Assembly: GCA_014898415.1 (NCBI GenBank) | Contig: RCTD01000027.1 | Span: 558,001 to 622,000 of the forward strand | Length of the DNA stretch: 64,000 bases | Direction: 5' to 3' | DNA from: Stromatinia cepivora | Taxonomy: Eukaryota > Ascomycota > Leotiomycetes > Helotiales > Sclerotiniaceae | The notes under the pieces: generated by a model | The model's database searches: none | Told to the model about the DNA's origin: nothing | The model's input: the letters and a program-made list of their open reading frames with translations, nothing else | Shown: positions 21,025 to 30,455 of the stretch, piece by piece | How the letters are laid out: the number at the start of each line of letters is the position of its first letter | Position numbering within the stretch: the first letter of the stretch is position 1 | Position numbers and translations under genes: made by a program

Positions 21025-22438
21025 TTATTCTAACATTGTTAATCATGAAAAGGAATATATTGCAATTGTTGATGGACAAATTACATCTACACTAAACAAC
21101 TCTTCTATACAACCAGAAGATGAACAATTGCAAACTCTTTACGGTATACAATGCCATTTATTCTACGAATACGATATGTTCATTAGGAAATCTCAACATC
21201 CAGATGCTCATTCGGCTATACGTGACTCTGCATTAAGTCTATCAATGCTTGGAAGAATGTGGAAGAATGGCGTTGAGCGCTCTTTGGCACTTTTGTCACT
21301 CCGATCACCTGCTTTATTGGTGAACTTTACGAACGTGGTTTATTGGACACTGATTCGTTTATATGAAGAGGTTCCGGATTTCAAAGATACATGGTCTGCA
21401 CATTTAGGATATATTGCATATTTCCGTGCAATCATGATTCCTCCAGGTCCAGTCAATACTGTTATGGAGATGGAAGAGCGCAATATCTGGAAGCAAATTG
21501 CGTATAATTGGTATTCGCCTGTGTGTAATGAAAGTCCTGACGCAGGGAAATTTTATTTTTATCTTGGACAGCTCGTTGGACCAGACCGATTACAACAGAT
21601 GTTCTATTTCACAAAATCTGTCTGCACTGTTCAGCCCATCCATTCTACATGGAGCCCATTCCTGGATGCATTCCACAATTTTATCAGTTCAGCATCGACT
21701 GAAAAAATCGCTGAGGGTAGCGGTCTTTATAGTCGCCACAAATTGGATACTGCTTTCATTAAAGTTCATGGTTATATTCTCGCAGATGCAACTAATAACT
21801 TGGAGGAATACAACACTCGCGTATCTGAACATAAGTCGCAGTTCCTTCGTCTTCTAGACAATCATATCGCACAAACCTCGACCACGTTCATTATAGATGG
21901 ATGCCTTATTGCTATATCCAATATCAACGCTGAGTTTAGCTTCCGCTCGGTAGAAAAGCCCCTCAAGAAAGCCATGTATGAACATCTCTCGGAAAAAGAT
22001 GAGTGTGGTGCCTGTATGATCCCATTCAGACATGCTGAAAACCTCAGTAACTCCACCCTTGAAATTATTTTGCGCCGATTTGACAACCCCAACATTCTTT
22101 CTTTTGTTCATGTCACCCTTTTATTTCTACACAATATGGCTTATGCATCAAGTAAGGAGGCAATTAATGTTCTGGCATCAGTATTTCCTTGGAAAGATTT
22201 GGCATTTATGATTAATAAATTGTCGGGATCATATCAATATGATACAATTGATAGGATCAACAATGCGCAGTTTTTATGGTCAACGATGAGCCCTTTCATA
22301 GAAGATTATGCTCTTAGGGGATTGTTTTGGTTTGGAGGTTTTCGTTCAGACGGCTTTTGGAATAGAAAGGAAACTGAAGGAAGCAAATATTACAGCGACG
22401 AAGGGGAAATACTGCAACGTACCGAACGCATATTGTAG
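21005..22438 (+). CDS. EST1-like (SMG5/6/7-type) DNA/RNA-binding domain protein
   Basis: Open from just after a TAA at 21002 to TAG 22438, ~477 codons with no break. There is no convincing ATG near the start, so an upstream exon is likely (ATTTCAG near 21011 could be a 3' splice site). The order of conserved blocks fits the fungal EST1-like family: HLFYEYDMFIRKSQHPDAHS, MLGRMWKNGVERSLALL, IRLYEEVPDFKDTWSAHLGY, YNWYSPVCNESPDAGKFYFY and LGQLVGPDRLQQMFYFTKSV. C-terminally, FIEDYALRGLFWFGGF matches the end of the second copy at 40345-42604. EST1/SMG proteins act at telomeres or in mRNA decay, but these dispersed fungal members have no assigned role. It is truncated at the N-terminus relative to the second copy. 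Confidence 0.65.
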   Translation, partial: FEYFSGIYSNIVNHEKEYIAIVDGQITSTLNNSSIQPEDEQLQTLYGIQCHLFYEYDMFIRKSQHPDAHSAIRDSALSLSMLGRMWKNGVERSLALLSLRSPALLVNFTNVVYWTLIRLYEEVPDFKDTWSAHLGYIAYFRAIMIPPGPVNTVMEMEERNIWKQIAYNWYSPVCNESPDAGKFYFYLGQLVGPDRLQQMFYFTKSVCTVQPIHSTWSPFLDAFHNFISSASTEKIAEGSGLYSRHKLDTAFIKVHGYILADATNNLEEYNTRVSEHKSQFLRLLDNHIAQTSTTFIIDGCLIAISNINAEFSFRSVEKPLKKAMYEHLSEKDECGACMIPFRHAENLSNSTLEIILRRFDNPNILSFVHVTLLFLHNMAYASSKEAINVLASVFPWKDLAFMINKLSGSYQYDTIDRINNAQFLWSTMSPFIEDYALRGLFWFGGFRSDGFWNRKETEGSKYYSDEGEILQRTERIL

Positions 22439-23011
22439 CTCGCTTATGATATTGCGAAAGTTGTTCCGTGGCTAAGCTTTGACAAGTCATAGTCACGGTA
22501 TTTGGGATCGAGCTAAACAAGGGAGAATTAAGCTATTCTTTTTTCTTCTTAGTACTGTCATTGTGGGATGTATAGCATTTTTCGGATCATCAATCCCTAA
22601 TTATTGTTTTTTCCTTTTGTCGGTACTTTGTTTAGATATTTCACTTGATGTTTTTGAATTTTAATACTTGCGAATTTATGGAAAGAATAGTGCGCTATGA
22701 GACGAAGTTTTGCTATAACATATTGAAAGTCCAAATATCCGATTTCTTACTCATTCCAGTTCTGCTGGAAAATGATCGCCCGTAGTACTTCGATCAGCAA
22801 TGTATTGGAAACAAGTTCTGGTGCCTTTCTTGCATTTATGATCACACGCCTGCTGGCTAAATCTGAAAAAAAATTAAAAATTTAGTATAGGAGTTTATGC
22901 TCAACTCAACTATCAATTAGTTTACCAATATTCTATTTTGATCTAGTAACGACTTCATTTTTAAATGAATACTCAGTGATATAACCTTAATATTTAACTT
23001 ACCAATCTACG
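22439..23011. other. no gene seen
   Basis: AT-rich spacer between the EST1-like gene and a solo LTR. No protein-like frame or structured repeat recognised. Confidence 0.4.
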
Positions 23012-23188
23012 TGTGACGCACAAGAGCCGTATAAGAGCTGAATAAACAAGGTCAATTATGTTCCTTAGAATCTACAACTAGAGAACTATAGCTCGTAAGG
23101 AGCAACGATATATATACACTAATTGTAGACACATGATCCATTATACATATGATAACGGATCACATAAATCTGTAACGGATCCGTGACA
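23012..23188 (+). repeat. solo LTR, family L1, shortened copy
   Basis: Starts TGTGACGCACAAGAGCC and ends GGATCCGTGACA, 177 bp, with about 100 bases missing or diverged internally relative to 36667-36948. The flanks CTACG (23007-23011) and CTACA (23189-23193) form a 5-bp target duplication with one G-to-A difference. Confidence 0.8.
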
Positions 23189-23409
23189 CTACAAACCTAA
23201 GGTATCAGTAGCCAAACCGGATCGTTACAGACGAATATAATATCTCAACAAAGCGAACAAGTATAAAGTACTGTAATATAATAAATGCAAAACAAGAATA
23301 AGACAGTTGAACATTTATAATATAGTAAATCCAGTTTATCTGTGCCACCGAGTATGCCACTGCCCGTCGCTTGTCCTCCAATAGATCCTTATATAAAGAT
23401 TTTTTTCCT

Positions 23410-23440
23410 TTATTAAAGTTATTCAAAATGACTTTAATCC
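23410..23440. repeat. 31-bp hairpin repeat, copy 2 (degenerate)
   Basis: Left arm decayed (TTATTAAAGTTATT), spacer CAA, right arm AATGACTTTAATCC intact. Downstream TGATTGCAATCAATATCAAT and then TATACATGATCC match the reverse flank of the 29149 copy, so the repeat unit is at least 80 bases. Confidence 0.85.
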
Positions 23441-24274
23441 TGATTGCAATCAATATCAATATTTTTATACAGTATACATGATCCATTATCCACTGTCATA
23501 TCTCAATACAAATATAAAATCTTATATTTTCCCCTTTAATTTTCTCATTCTTCATTAACAAAGCAAACCACTTCAACTTTTATCAATATCTTTATACAAA
23601 CAACATAACCACTTCAATTCACCAATATATTGATTGCTAATATTATAAAAGCATTCAAATTGTATTACTAGAAAATTATCCCTTAATGAATAGTGAGGAA
23701 CTGTAGAAATCGCCGATCACAGCACCAATAACTCGACGGCAAAAATGGCCGAAATTCTAAATACTTCAGGCAGAGAACAATCTCCGAGCCCGAGAACCCC
23801 ACATCTGTGAGACTAGATCAAAATAATAATAAACATTCTGAGTCTGCTGAGCAAATCGCGTGAGCATAACGACCAACCCTGCCAAGCCTAACCCTACCAA
23901 ATCTTTACCTTGATTCATATCGATTCATCCCTCTCTCAAGTCCTTGACCCTTTACATCAACTTCATCTCGTTCAGAAGAATCCGCAGAGTAGTATGTATA
24001 CATTCATATATATCTACCAGTATCGCTAATTGTATAGCAGTCAAATCGAACAACCCCATCAACATTGAGCCTTCAAGCTTCAGGAACGCGTAACCTTCAT
24101 CTATTTACGTTTTAGAAGGAGTGTATAAGGTAGTGATATTCCCTGTTATATTTCTGCCACTATCACTGATCGGTATACGGGCTCGTCACGGAACGCGATC
24201 GTTCCATTTACTCACAACATCTTCCTTTTTACCTGCGATATCTTTTTATCTACTAGATCGTTATATCAACTATC
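23441..24274. other. no gene seen
   Basis: Intergenic. A 22-codon frame starting MAEILNTSGREQSPSPRTPH near 23744 is too short to support. A frame at 24121-24336 overlaps the L2 LTR and is not credible as a gene. Confidence 0.35.
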
Positions 24275-24602
24275 TGTTACGATGTTTGCCGTCTAGATTA
24301 CGTGGAAGTGCTCTAGGCTCTCGAGGTGGTTTATAACTAGGCGTCAAGCAGGGACTTAAGTAACAACAGTAATTGATTGCAATTCGTAACTAATAGTAGA
24401 TTGTACTAAATGATTGATCTTGAGTACGAAGCTCTTACAAAGGAAATCCATCCTGATTATATAGACCTTCATGCTATACGTCTCAGTGCTCCCAGTTGTC
24501 CCAGTGCCTCTGCGACCACTGAACACACTGGGATATCCACGTGACCTTCCATTTGCTAGTCATGTGATGTCATATCTTGACCATGTTACATCCGACGTAA
24601 CA
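24275..24602 (+). repeat. solo LTR, family L2, with CTATC target duplication
   Basis: 328-bp element starting TGTTACGATGTTTGCCG and ending CCGACGTAACA. The 5-bp flanks 24270-24274 and 24603-24607 are both CTATC, an exact duplication. Related copies: 39954-40303, 50260-50619 (5' truncated) and 18958-19076 (reverse, truncated). Best-preserved member of the family. Confidence 0.9.
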
Positions 24603-24607
24603 CTATC

Positions 24608-24856
24608 TACGTCGTGTCTGAAGAAAAGAAATCTGATGAGCATTTTCAGACCTGGGTTATCAAACCAAGCGACTGTGATAGAAAGATTGAGCTCAAGGGC
24701 AAATTGATCTTGATTTTTAATCGCGAATCAGAGCATACAGCGGTAGATGAGGTCAATGTCAATATTGTACAGGAATACAGGATTGAGAAGGGCTATGAAT
24801 GTGAACTTCATGGTGGTGGTATTGGGTCTTTTGCTAGATTATCTGATCTAAGTTGA
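24608..24856 (+). CDS. hypothetical small protein or last exon
   Basis: Open frame without an early ATG reading VSEEKKSDEHFQTWVIKPSD, KLILIFNRESEHTAVDEVNV and YRIEKGYECELHGGGIGSFA before TGA. Composition is protein-like, with beta-strand periodicity. It starts right at the duplication of the L2 solo LTR, so its 5' part may have been cut off by that insertion. Convergent with the next minus-strand gene, 9 bases apart. Family not recognised. Confidence 0.35.
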   Translation, partial: YVVSEEKKSDEHFQTWVIKPSDCDRKIELKGKLILIFNRESEHTAVDEVNVNIVQEYRIEKGYECELHGGGIGSFARLSDLS

Positions 24857-24864
24857 GAAAATAA

Positions 24865-26104
24865 TTACAAGTCTACGATCATTTGCAATCCAAATATATC
24901 TCTCAAATTGAAACCTGAATCCCGATCAACCATAATAGAGAATGTAATATCATCATCATCTGTACCACCAGATATAAATTCAGAAACACAAGAACAACGA
25001 GGTCCCAACACCGATCTGTATTCAATAGTACGAGTTGTAGCTTGGTAAAAAGAATCTCCCAAAAGAGATAGCTTTTCCATTGCTGAATCTGGCCTTGATT
25101 AGATTGAACTTGCGATTGGTATTGCAAATCAAACGCTCGAATCATTTCGAATCCAGTCTTGCGATCAATAGTGATAGAGAATGTAACATCTTGCTTCCAA
25201 CCTCGAGGGAACATTGCTATAATACCTCGTTGATGATTCTCCAAACCTAATTGGAATCTAGCCATGACAGAAGTGCGAAATGGTTCTTCAAGATATCTTT
25301 CTAGATTATCTTTTTGTGGATTATTATATACAAACTCGATTTCTAGATCTATTATCAACTTTAACTCGAAGATATATATAAGATATTTGTACTTACCTCT
25401 TTGTTCATTCGTAAGCCCAGTAAATATAATAGCCCCAATAGAACTATTAAGAGTATCTCCCTTTATTATATCAATAGATTGACGAGTACCTTCCATCTGA
25501 GATATCGCACTGATGTTTGTATTCCTCGAAGCTGAGTTGTCAATAACTCCTCTTTGGCCATGTTCGACTTCATTCGATGATTGGGGAAGGGATAAGTCGG
25601 TTTCATTGGCAAGTGATGAATCGTGGCTCCGAATAGTATTAACGCATCTTCGTTTGTTGGGCGGACTGTCTGCTTCGGCCTGTACCTCTAAACTTCTCGT
25701 TTCCCCTCTATTCTCCTCAGCTTGTTCACCAGCAATAAAATTCCGCTCACAACCATCAAGCGCTACTTCATTGATATTTTCAAACGGTACACTTCCAACT
25801 GACGATAACTGCTGGCCTTGTGTTGGCTCTTCTGTACTCACCAATGCATTTATCGAATTGCGGTTGTATCTCCATACTGGTATGGTATCTTGTCGATAGA
25901 TTGGTCTAATTCGAGGTAGGGTCTGATATGTTCGATTAACGAAGTACAACTCGAAAGGAGCTCAGGAAGGCTCCAACCATATGCGAGAAAACCGCGGATG
26001 ATGGTACGCGCTGCGATTATATGTAACGATTGGGCACGCTTTTCGACTGCCGGAAGGTGAGATTTTCTGTATTCAAAAGTTGCCTTTATATTATCTATCG
26101 TCAT
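24865..26104 (-). CDS. hypothetical protein with duplicated ~60-residue module (paralogue of 32545-33591)
   Basis: The main frame is 25949-24903. The part to ~25397 is disordered and basic/Ser-rich with NEVALDGCERNFIAGEQAEE and a nuclear-signal-like PPNKRRC. A 54-nt intron fits at 25396-25343 (GTAAGTAC...TCTAG). The C-terminal part has two similar modules: the first with DVTFSITIDRKTGFEMI, the second (different frame, 25080-24865) with DITFSIMVDRDSGFNLR. The frame change near 25085 is either a small intron or a break. Upstream 26104-25850 (TFEYRKSHLPAVEKRAQSLH, SLPELLSSCTSLIEHIRPYL) probably supplies an N-terminal helical exon. No family known to me; multicopy, so perhaps carried by or amplified with mobile DNA. 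Confidence 0.45.
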
Positions 26105-26165
26105 ATGCTTTTCCCAACTATATTAAATCGTAAGTCAATTATTCCTGAAAGATATAATAGATAAC

Positions 26166-26585
26166 CTACAGGGAATTCATATTAGATCCAAGTTCAAGAA
26201 GAGAACCTAGACCTGCTATTGTTATAAGATGCAAGTAGTTTTTGCTTCTTTTGTAATCATCTTTCAACGTTTTGAGCGGGATATTGGAGACTTTGGAAAG
26301 ATCTCCTAAGGCTGCGGAGGTTGCGACTTGACCACGCTTAAATTTTGATTTCGACTTCAGTATCCGAGTAAGATGGTCAATATGATGATTCACAAATACG
26401 AGAGTGAGACGAGCAATGCAATCGTACTCAGCAATGCCCAGCTTTATCCTCTGACGGCCTCGTTGTAATCGACAAAACTTATCTAGACCATATGTAGAGC
26501 CCTCAAAGATCCCATCCTTCTGAGACCATAGCTTCTCATACGAGTCTATGGATAGCCAGTCTATCCAGTCTATCCATGGGATCAT
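26166..26585 (-). CDS. hypothetical 139-codon frame, helical
   Basis: Starts with an ATG at 26585 immediately beside the minisatellite. It reads EGSTYGLDKFCRLQRGRQRI, IARLTLVFVNHHIDHLTRIL and ATSAALGDLSKVSNIPLKTL before a stop at 26166. Largely helical. Its last residues (LGSLLELGSNMNSL) approach a possible 5' splice site toward the frame at 26104, so it may be the first exon of the module-family gene downstream. Function unknown. Confidence 0.4.
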   Translation of the reverse strand: MIPWIDWIDWLSIDSYEKLWSQKDGIFEGSTYGLDKFCRLQRGRQRIKLGIAEYDCIARLTLVFVNHHIDHLTRILKSKSKFKRGQVATSAALGDLSKVSNIPLKTLKDDYKRSKNYLHLITIAGLGSLLELGSNMNSL

Positions 26586-26598
26586 ATGATTCGTGACA

Positions 26599-26908
26599 GG
26601 TCAATTAATTTGGTCAATTTTGGTCAATTTGGTCATTTTGGTCAATTTTGGTCAATTTGGTCAATTTGGTCAATTTGGTCAATTTGGTCATTTTGGGCAA
26701 TTTTGGTCAATTTGGTCAATTTGGTCAATTTGGTCATTTTGGGCAATTTTGGTCAATTTGGTCAATTTGGTCAATTTGGTCAATTTGGTCAATTTGGTCA
26801 ATTTGGTCAATTTTGGTCAATTTGGTCAATTTGGTCAATTTGGTCAATTTGGTCAATTTTGGTCAATTTGGTCATTTTGGTCATTTTGGTCAATTTTGGT
26901 CAATTTGT
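26599..26908. repeat. 9/10-bp minisatellite (TTGGTCAAT)n
   Basis: About 310 bases of TTTGGTCAA units with occasional extra T or CATT variants. Because the unit is mostly nine bases and stop-free, all three plus frames stay open (FGQ, WSI and LVN repeats); this is compositional, not coding. The same unit reappears reversed at 44924-44960. Confidence 0.95.
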
Positions 26909-27039
26909 TGATAAAATGATCGAACCACAGTAGATCGAAATTTCGTTGGTCCGCTCTTGAGTTTGATTTCACAGGTCTCTCCTTCTATAGCAATCATTCC
27001 GCATGGTCCTTTCCACTCCTTTGTCACTTTTGTCTCGAA
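26890..27039 (-). pseudogene. retrotransposon integrase C-terminal fragment
   Basis: Reads ETKVTKEWKGPCGMIAIEGE then CEIKLKSGPTKFRSTVVRSF, the family-typical end of a fungal LTR-retrotransposon polyprotein (GPTKFRSTVVKPYY in intact ones). Nothing else of the element is next to it. The last codons run into the minisatellite, which may have grown from this junction. Confidence 0.6.
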
Positions 27040-27977
27040 AGTCGTCTTTTTCGGTCGAAGAAGATAGGGAAGAAGAAGAGGAAAGAGGAAGATAAGGAGA
27101 TATGGTGTCCAGGAGGCCAAGGATGACCCTAAATGAAGCAGTTATGGGTGACAAATTATGACTCGGAAGCATTCTCTTACTAAAAGCAGCCGTAGTCCTT
27201 CGCCGTAATTCCTATATCTCAAATTTGATGTGTGTAATCGAGTCGATGAAGCTGAACTCACAGACATGAATGGCATTTCAGGGCTTATGGGTCGGAAAAG
27301 ACCACCAATGCTGAGATTCTTCAATACAGTAGCTGCTTCGTACGATTACTTAGCTGGTCGGCACAAATAAGGCAGCAAATTTTGATGGTCGTTAAGAGTG
27401 ATATTATTATAGATTGTCAATAAGTAGTGTATTTGTCGAAAATAAATTACAAGACAGTAGGTAAGTAAAAGTCCAAAATCCGTTCATCATTCGTGCTCAA
27501 TATAGTAGGTGCACACTACTACATCTTTGCTACAAAATCCATCCTTCCAACCCAGTGAAATTCCTCCCTTAAGAATCCCGTACAAATCATACGTTTCTAC
27601 TACACTTTAAGTAAGTGATTTTTCATTAATATTCATGATGAAAAAATACATGCCCAAGTGAAGCGTCCTAATTTTTCTGTTCTGTTTAAGGGTGAAATGC
27701 TATCCAATCCTTTCTCTCTTGTGAACTTCTAACAGATGACAGGATAGGGGTAGGCAGGCCTATTGGCCTGGCTTTTACATGGTTTGAGTGATTGAGATGG
27801 TCTCAACCTTTAGAGTTGGGTGGGGGAAGTGAAAACTAGTGTTGGGGGATGGACCCCGCCTTACAAACGCTGAAGCATATAATGAGGAAACTGAAAAAGA
27901 AAAAAAAGAAAAAGAAATAGTATGATTTTTGAATTGGGAGGAGGTTTACTCCTCTCTTCCAGCTCCAATATCCCCCT
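27040..27977. other. no gene seen
   Basis: Intergenic sequence between the integrase fragment and a solo LTR. Frames at 27142-27324 show no family pattern. Confidence 0.4.
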
Positions 27978-28171
27978 TGTGACGACCATACCATCCTTAC
28001 CATCCTTACCACACGCTTCCAAGTCACGAGGCCTCGCTTGCACACACGTACCATTCGTACATCTTATTTAATCACAGGGAAACTCCTTGTTCTTGTTTTT
28101 CTTTCCCTTCTCTCCTTAGCTTAGTATTCTCTAATACAAGATACTTTAAACCATTATTCTTGAGTGTGACA
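27978..28171 (+). repeat. solo LTR, family L6, with CCCCT target duplication
   Basis: 194 bp, starting TGTGACGACCATACC and ending CTTGAGTGTGACA. Flanks 27973-27977 and 28172-28176 are both CCCCT, an exact 5-bp duplication. Its first ~110 bases reappear reversed at 50149-50259 fused to a LINE, and its last ~40 bases at 35660-35703. Confidence 0.9.
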
Positions 28172-28293
28172 CCCCTCTTCTAATTCTCCTCTTTCTCCTT
28201 CGTCGTCTTCTTCTTCCTCTTCTTCTTCTGTCTATCTACTACTCTATGAAAAGGGGAGCTATTCGTATGAAAGAGGAGTTGTTGAGTACGGTT
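28172..28293. other. pyrimidine-rich tract
   Basis: CT-rich run (28174-28232) including CTTCTTCTTCCTCTTCTTC. It looks like promoter-type or simple-sequence DNA; no gene assigned. Confidence 0.4.
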
Positions 28294-28395
28294 CCATATG
28301 AGGTTGATCACGTGATGCTTTGTCAACCGTAACCATCGATAAGCTGATCGTCTGTGCACATACGATCAGATTTAGTATGGTATTATGGTTACCCA
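28294..28395 (-). repeat. partial L1 LTR, reverse orientation
   Basis: Matches the reverse complement of the L1 LTR through GTT(G/A)ATCACGTG, ATAAGCTGAT(C/T)GTCTGTGC and TTAGTATGGTA. Neither terminal sequence is present. Old fragment. Confidence 0.6.
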
Positions 28396-29109
28396 AAGAT
28401 CGAATGTGCACAATACAGCAGTCGTTGTATTACGACAGTTAAAGTTGATAAAAGTAAAAGAAAAGAAAAACCAGGCGATGTCTCCAACAAAGTGCCAAAC
28501 CTGTACTGGGGATTGGATCAGTCATTTTTGTATAGGAAAGGGAGACTTTCAATTACATACAGTCACTTCCTTATTGATATTACTAATTGTTATAGTACTG
28601 CTGCAGCTTGTACTGGCATTGGAATGCGCGTTGCAAGATAAGGGGTACATATGAGGTGAGTAGATATGGGGCCCCAGATATGATTAGGGTGGAGGTAGAA
28701 TGATACATTCTGTGTATATTGGGTTAGTAGGGAAGCAGCTGAAAACAAAAAGAGCCGGAGATGAGTAACAGGAAAGAAAGGAGAATGCGGTGAAGAATGA
28801 AGTAAGGCGGATTAAGTTGTAGTACTGTAAGATAAGACAAGCATACACTGGTTGCCTCGTTGCACAACCTTTCTCTTATACATAAAATTGCATCCATCAT
28901 TACGATCTGGAAACGCTACCTTCAATTTCCATCGGTATCATTTCAATATTTAGAAATCGGTAGCTAATGACAACCCGGAAGATGTTTTTCATAAAAAAGA
29001 AATACATCCTACTTTTATTCATATTTTGATTATCAACAAATAATTCCCTTCTCTCTTTTTTTTTTTTTTTTTTTGGCTAAAATGAAATAGGAAGGTGGAT
29101 AAGGGTTCA
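28396..29109. other. no gene seen
   Basis: Two overlapping short frames at 28354-28654 have no family features and overlap the LTR fragment. An 18-base T run lies near 29058. Otherwise featureless. Confidence 0.4.
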
Positions 29110-29290
29110 TGTATATTATACACAAAATGTTGATATTGATTGCAACCAGGATTAAAGTCATTTTGAATGACTTTAATCCCTGTTTTTTTTTAAAAAAAAT
29201 TCTCTTCGTTCAAGATTTGCTGTTGTTGATTCGTTCATTTTCTTTTGTGCTGCAATTTAATTCCTTGAATGTGCTAGGGAATCAAAGGTC
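29110..29290. repeat. dispersed repeat with 31-bp hairpin, copy 3 (hairpin 29149-29179)
   Basis: Hairpin GGATTAAAGTCATT, TTG, AATGACTTTAATCC, then CCTG and a T-run. Left flank TGTTGATATTGATTGCAACC matches copies 1 and 2 in reverse. Right flank AATTCTCTTCGTTCAAGATT through GAATGTGCTAGGGAATC matches copy 4 at 44970. A third, half copy begins at 29393 (GCTGCAACTAGGATTAAAGT). This locus has both flanks and best defines the unit (~180 bp). Confidence 0.8.
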
Positions 29291-29578
29291 TATGCATGAT
29301 TGTCACAAACATTCGGCGCGTACTGAATCGTGACCAACATAATGCGGTCGCATGATTGCAAGTCGTCAGTCGTGGAGATAATGTTGGCGTTGGCTGCAAC
29401 TAGGATTAAAGTTAATACTCTGGTGTTCTTTTAAATTCTTTTCATTCGAGATTTGTTGCTACTGATTCCTTCATCTTCTTTTTGTTTTTAAAATGGGTTC
29501 CAATTGTAGTAATGAGGTATGTACTCGACCTAAACATATCGATTCTTTAATTGATTGAATATACCTCAGAAATACAGA

Positions 29579-30407
29579 ATGTCTGAAGCCATTGCTATTA
29601 AGCTCGAAGAGCTGGGAAATCTTTATTGCGATGCAGGCGATGCGGTGCGTTGATTGCCCTGACTTCGAGAGTTGTCGGCTGATTCTTCTTGAATTCAGGA
29701 AGTCGGTCTTTCATTGAAAGAACTTGCTCATTCTCCAGATCGTGCTCGTTCCCTCCGTAGCGCTCTCCTTGAAGATACTTCTCTTTGTGGAGCCAAAAAG
29801 CACCCTAAAAATAACGTCGAGGATCCCTTACACGATCCCTCTCAGCAATTGTTAGAATCCATAATTTCCACAAACAATCAACGGCTATCAAATCATGAAG
29901 TACGCAAAATTTTGGATATCAGCCGGCAATGGGATCGGGATCCGCAAGATATCTCCCATCTCAAGGTGATAGTATCCAAAATGGTCTACTGAACCTTCTT
30001 CCTTCTACGGGCTGCTGATATGTCGACATAAATCAAATCAGGTTGACCTTCTCAAATTTTGCATCGAACAATATGAACAAATTGAGGACGAGCAAAAGAT
30101 GAATCTAATTCGAAGAAGGGTTTTTCTAATCATCATCTTCGAGGCTGTCGAGAAAGAAGAACAAAAATTACGAAGAGAGCCTAAGGTGAAGAAACGAACT
30201 ACCTCTGCAGCGAATTACACTGGACCACTTCGATCTCAAGCAATTGATGCCTTAGCACATCGTTTATGGGATTCACAAAAAGTATCACCAGAGGATTTTT
30301 CGCAAAAAAAAAAAAGATTAATGCGAATGGTGCGTTATGGTGAAAAATGGAGCTTCATTAAACCTGCAGGACTTATACTAGGCTTGGGAAGTAGTCCTCA
30401 ATCGTAA
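29579..30407 (+). CDS. hypothetical protein, three exons, apparently intact
   Basis: ATG at 29579 opens MSEAIAIKLEELGNLYCDAG. Introns: 29645-29698 (54 nt, GTGCGT...TTCAG, phase 0) and 29984-30041 (58 nt, GTCTAC...AATCAG, phase 0). The spliced product is ~238 residues and mainly helical: SPDRARSLRSALLEDTSLCG, LSNHEVRKILDISRQWDRDP, then FEAVEKEEQKLRREPKVKKR, a basic region, and a conserved-looking DALAHRLWDSQKVSPEDFSQ. It ends LGLGSSPQS at TAA 30407. I do not recognise the family. It sits between a hairpin repeat and a pogo element whose left TIR begins 49 bases after the stop. It keeps splice sites and frame, unlike its neighbours, so it may be expressed. Confidence 0.6.
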
Positions 30408-30455
30408 GCTTGAATTTTCTTGTATCTGCATATAAATTACTGAATTCGATATATA

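Noticed and set aside
26586..26933. Three overlapping plus-strand frames of FGQ, WSI and LVN repeats
   Set aside because: Translation of a 9-bp minisatellite in three frames; not protein coding.
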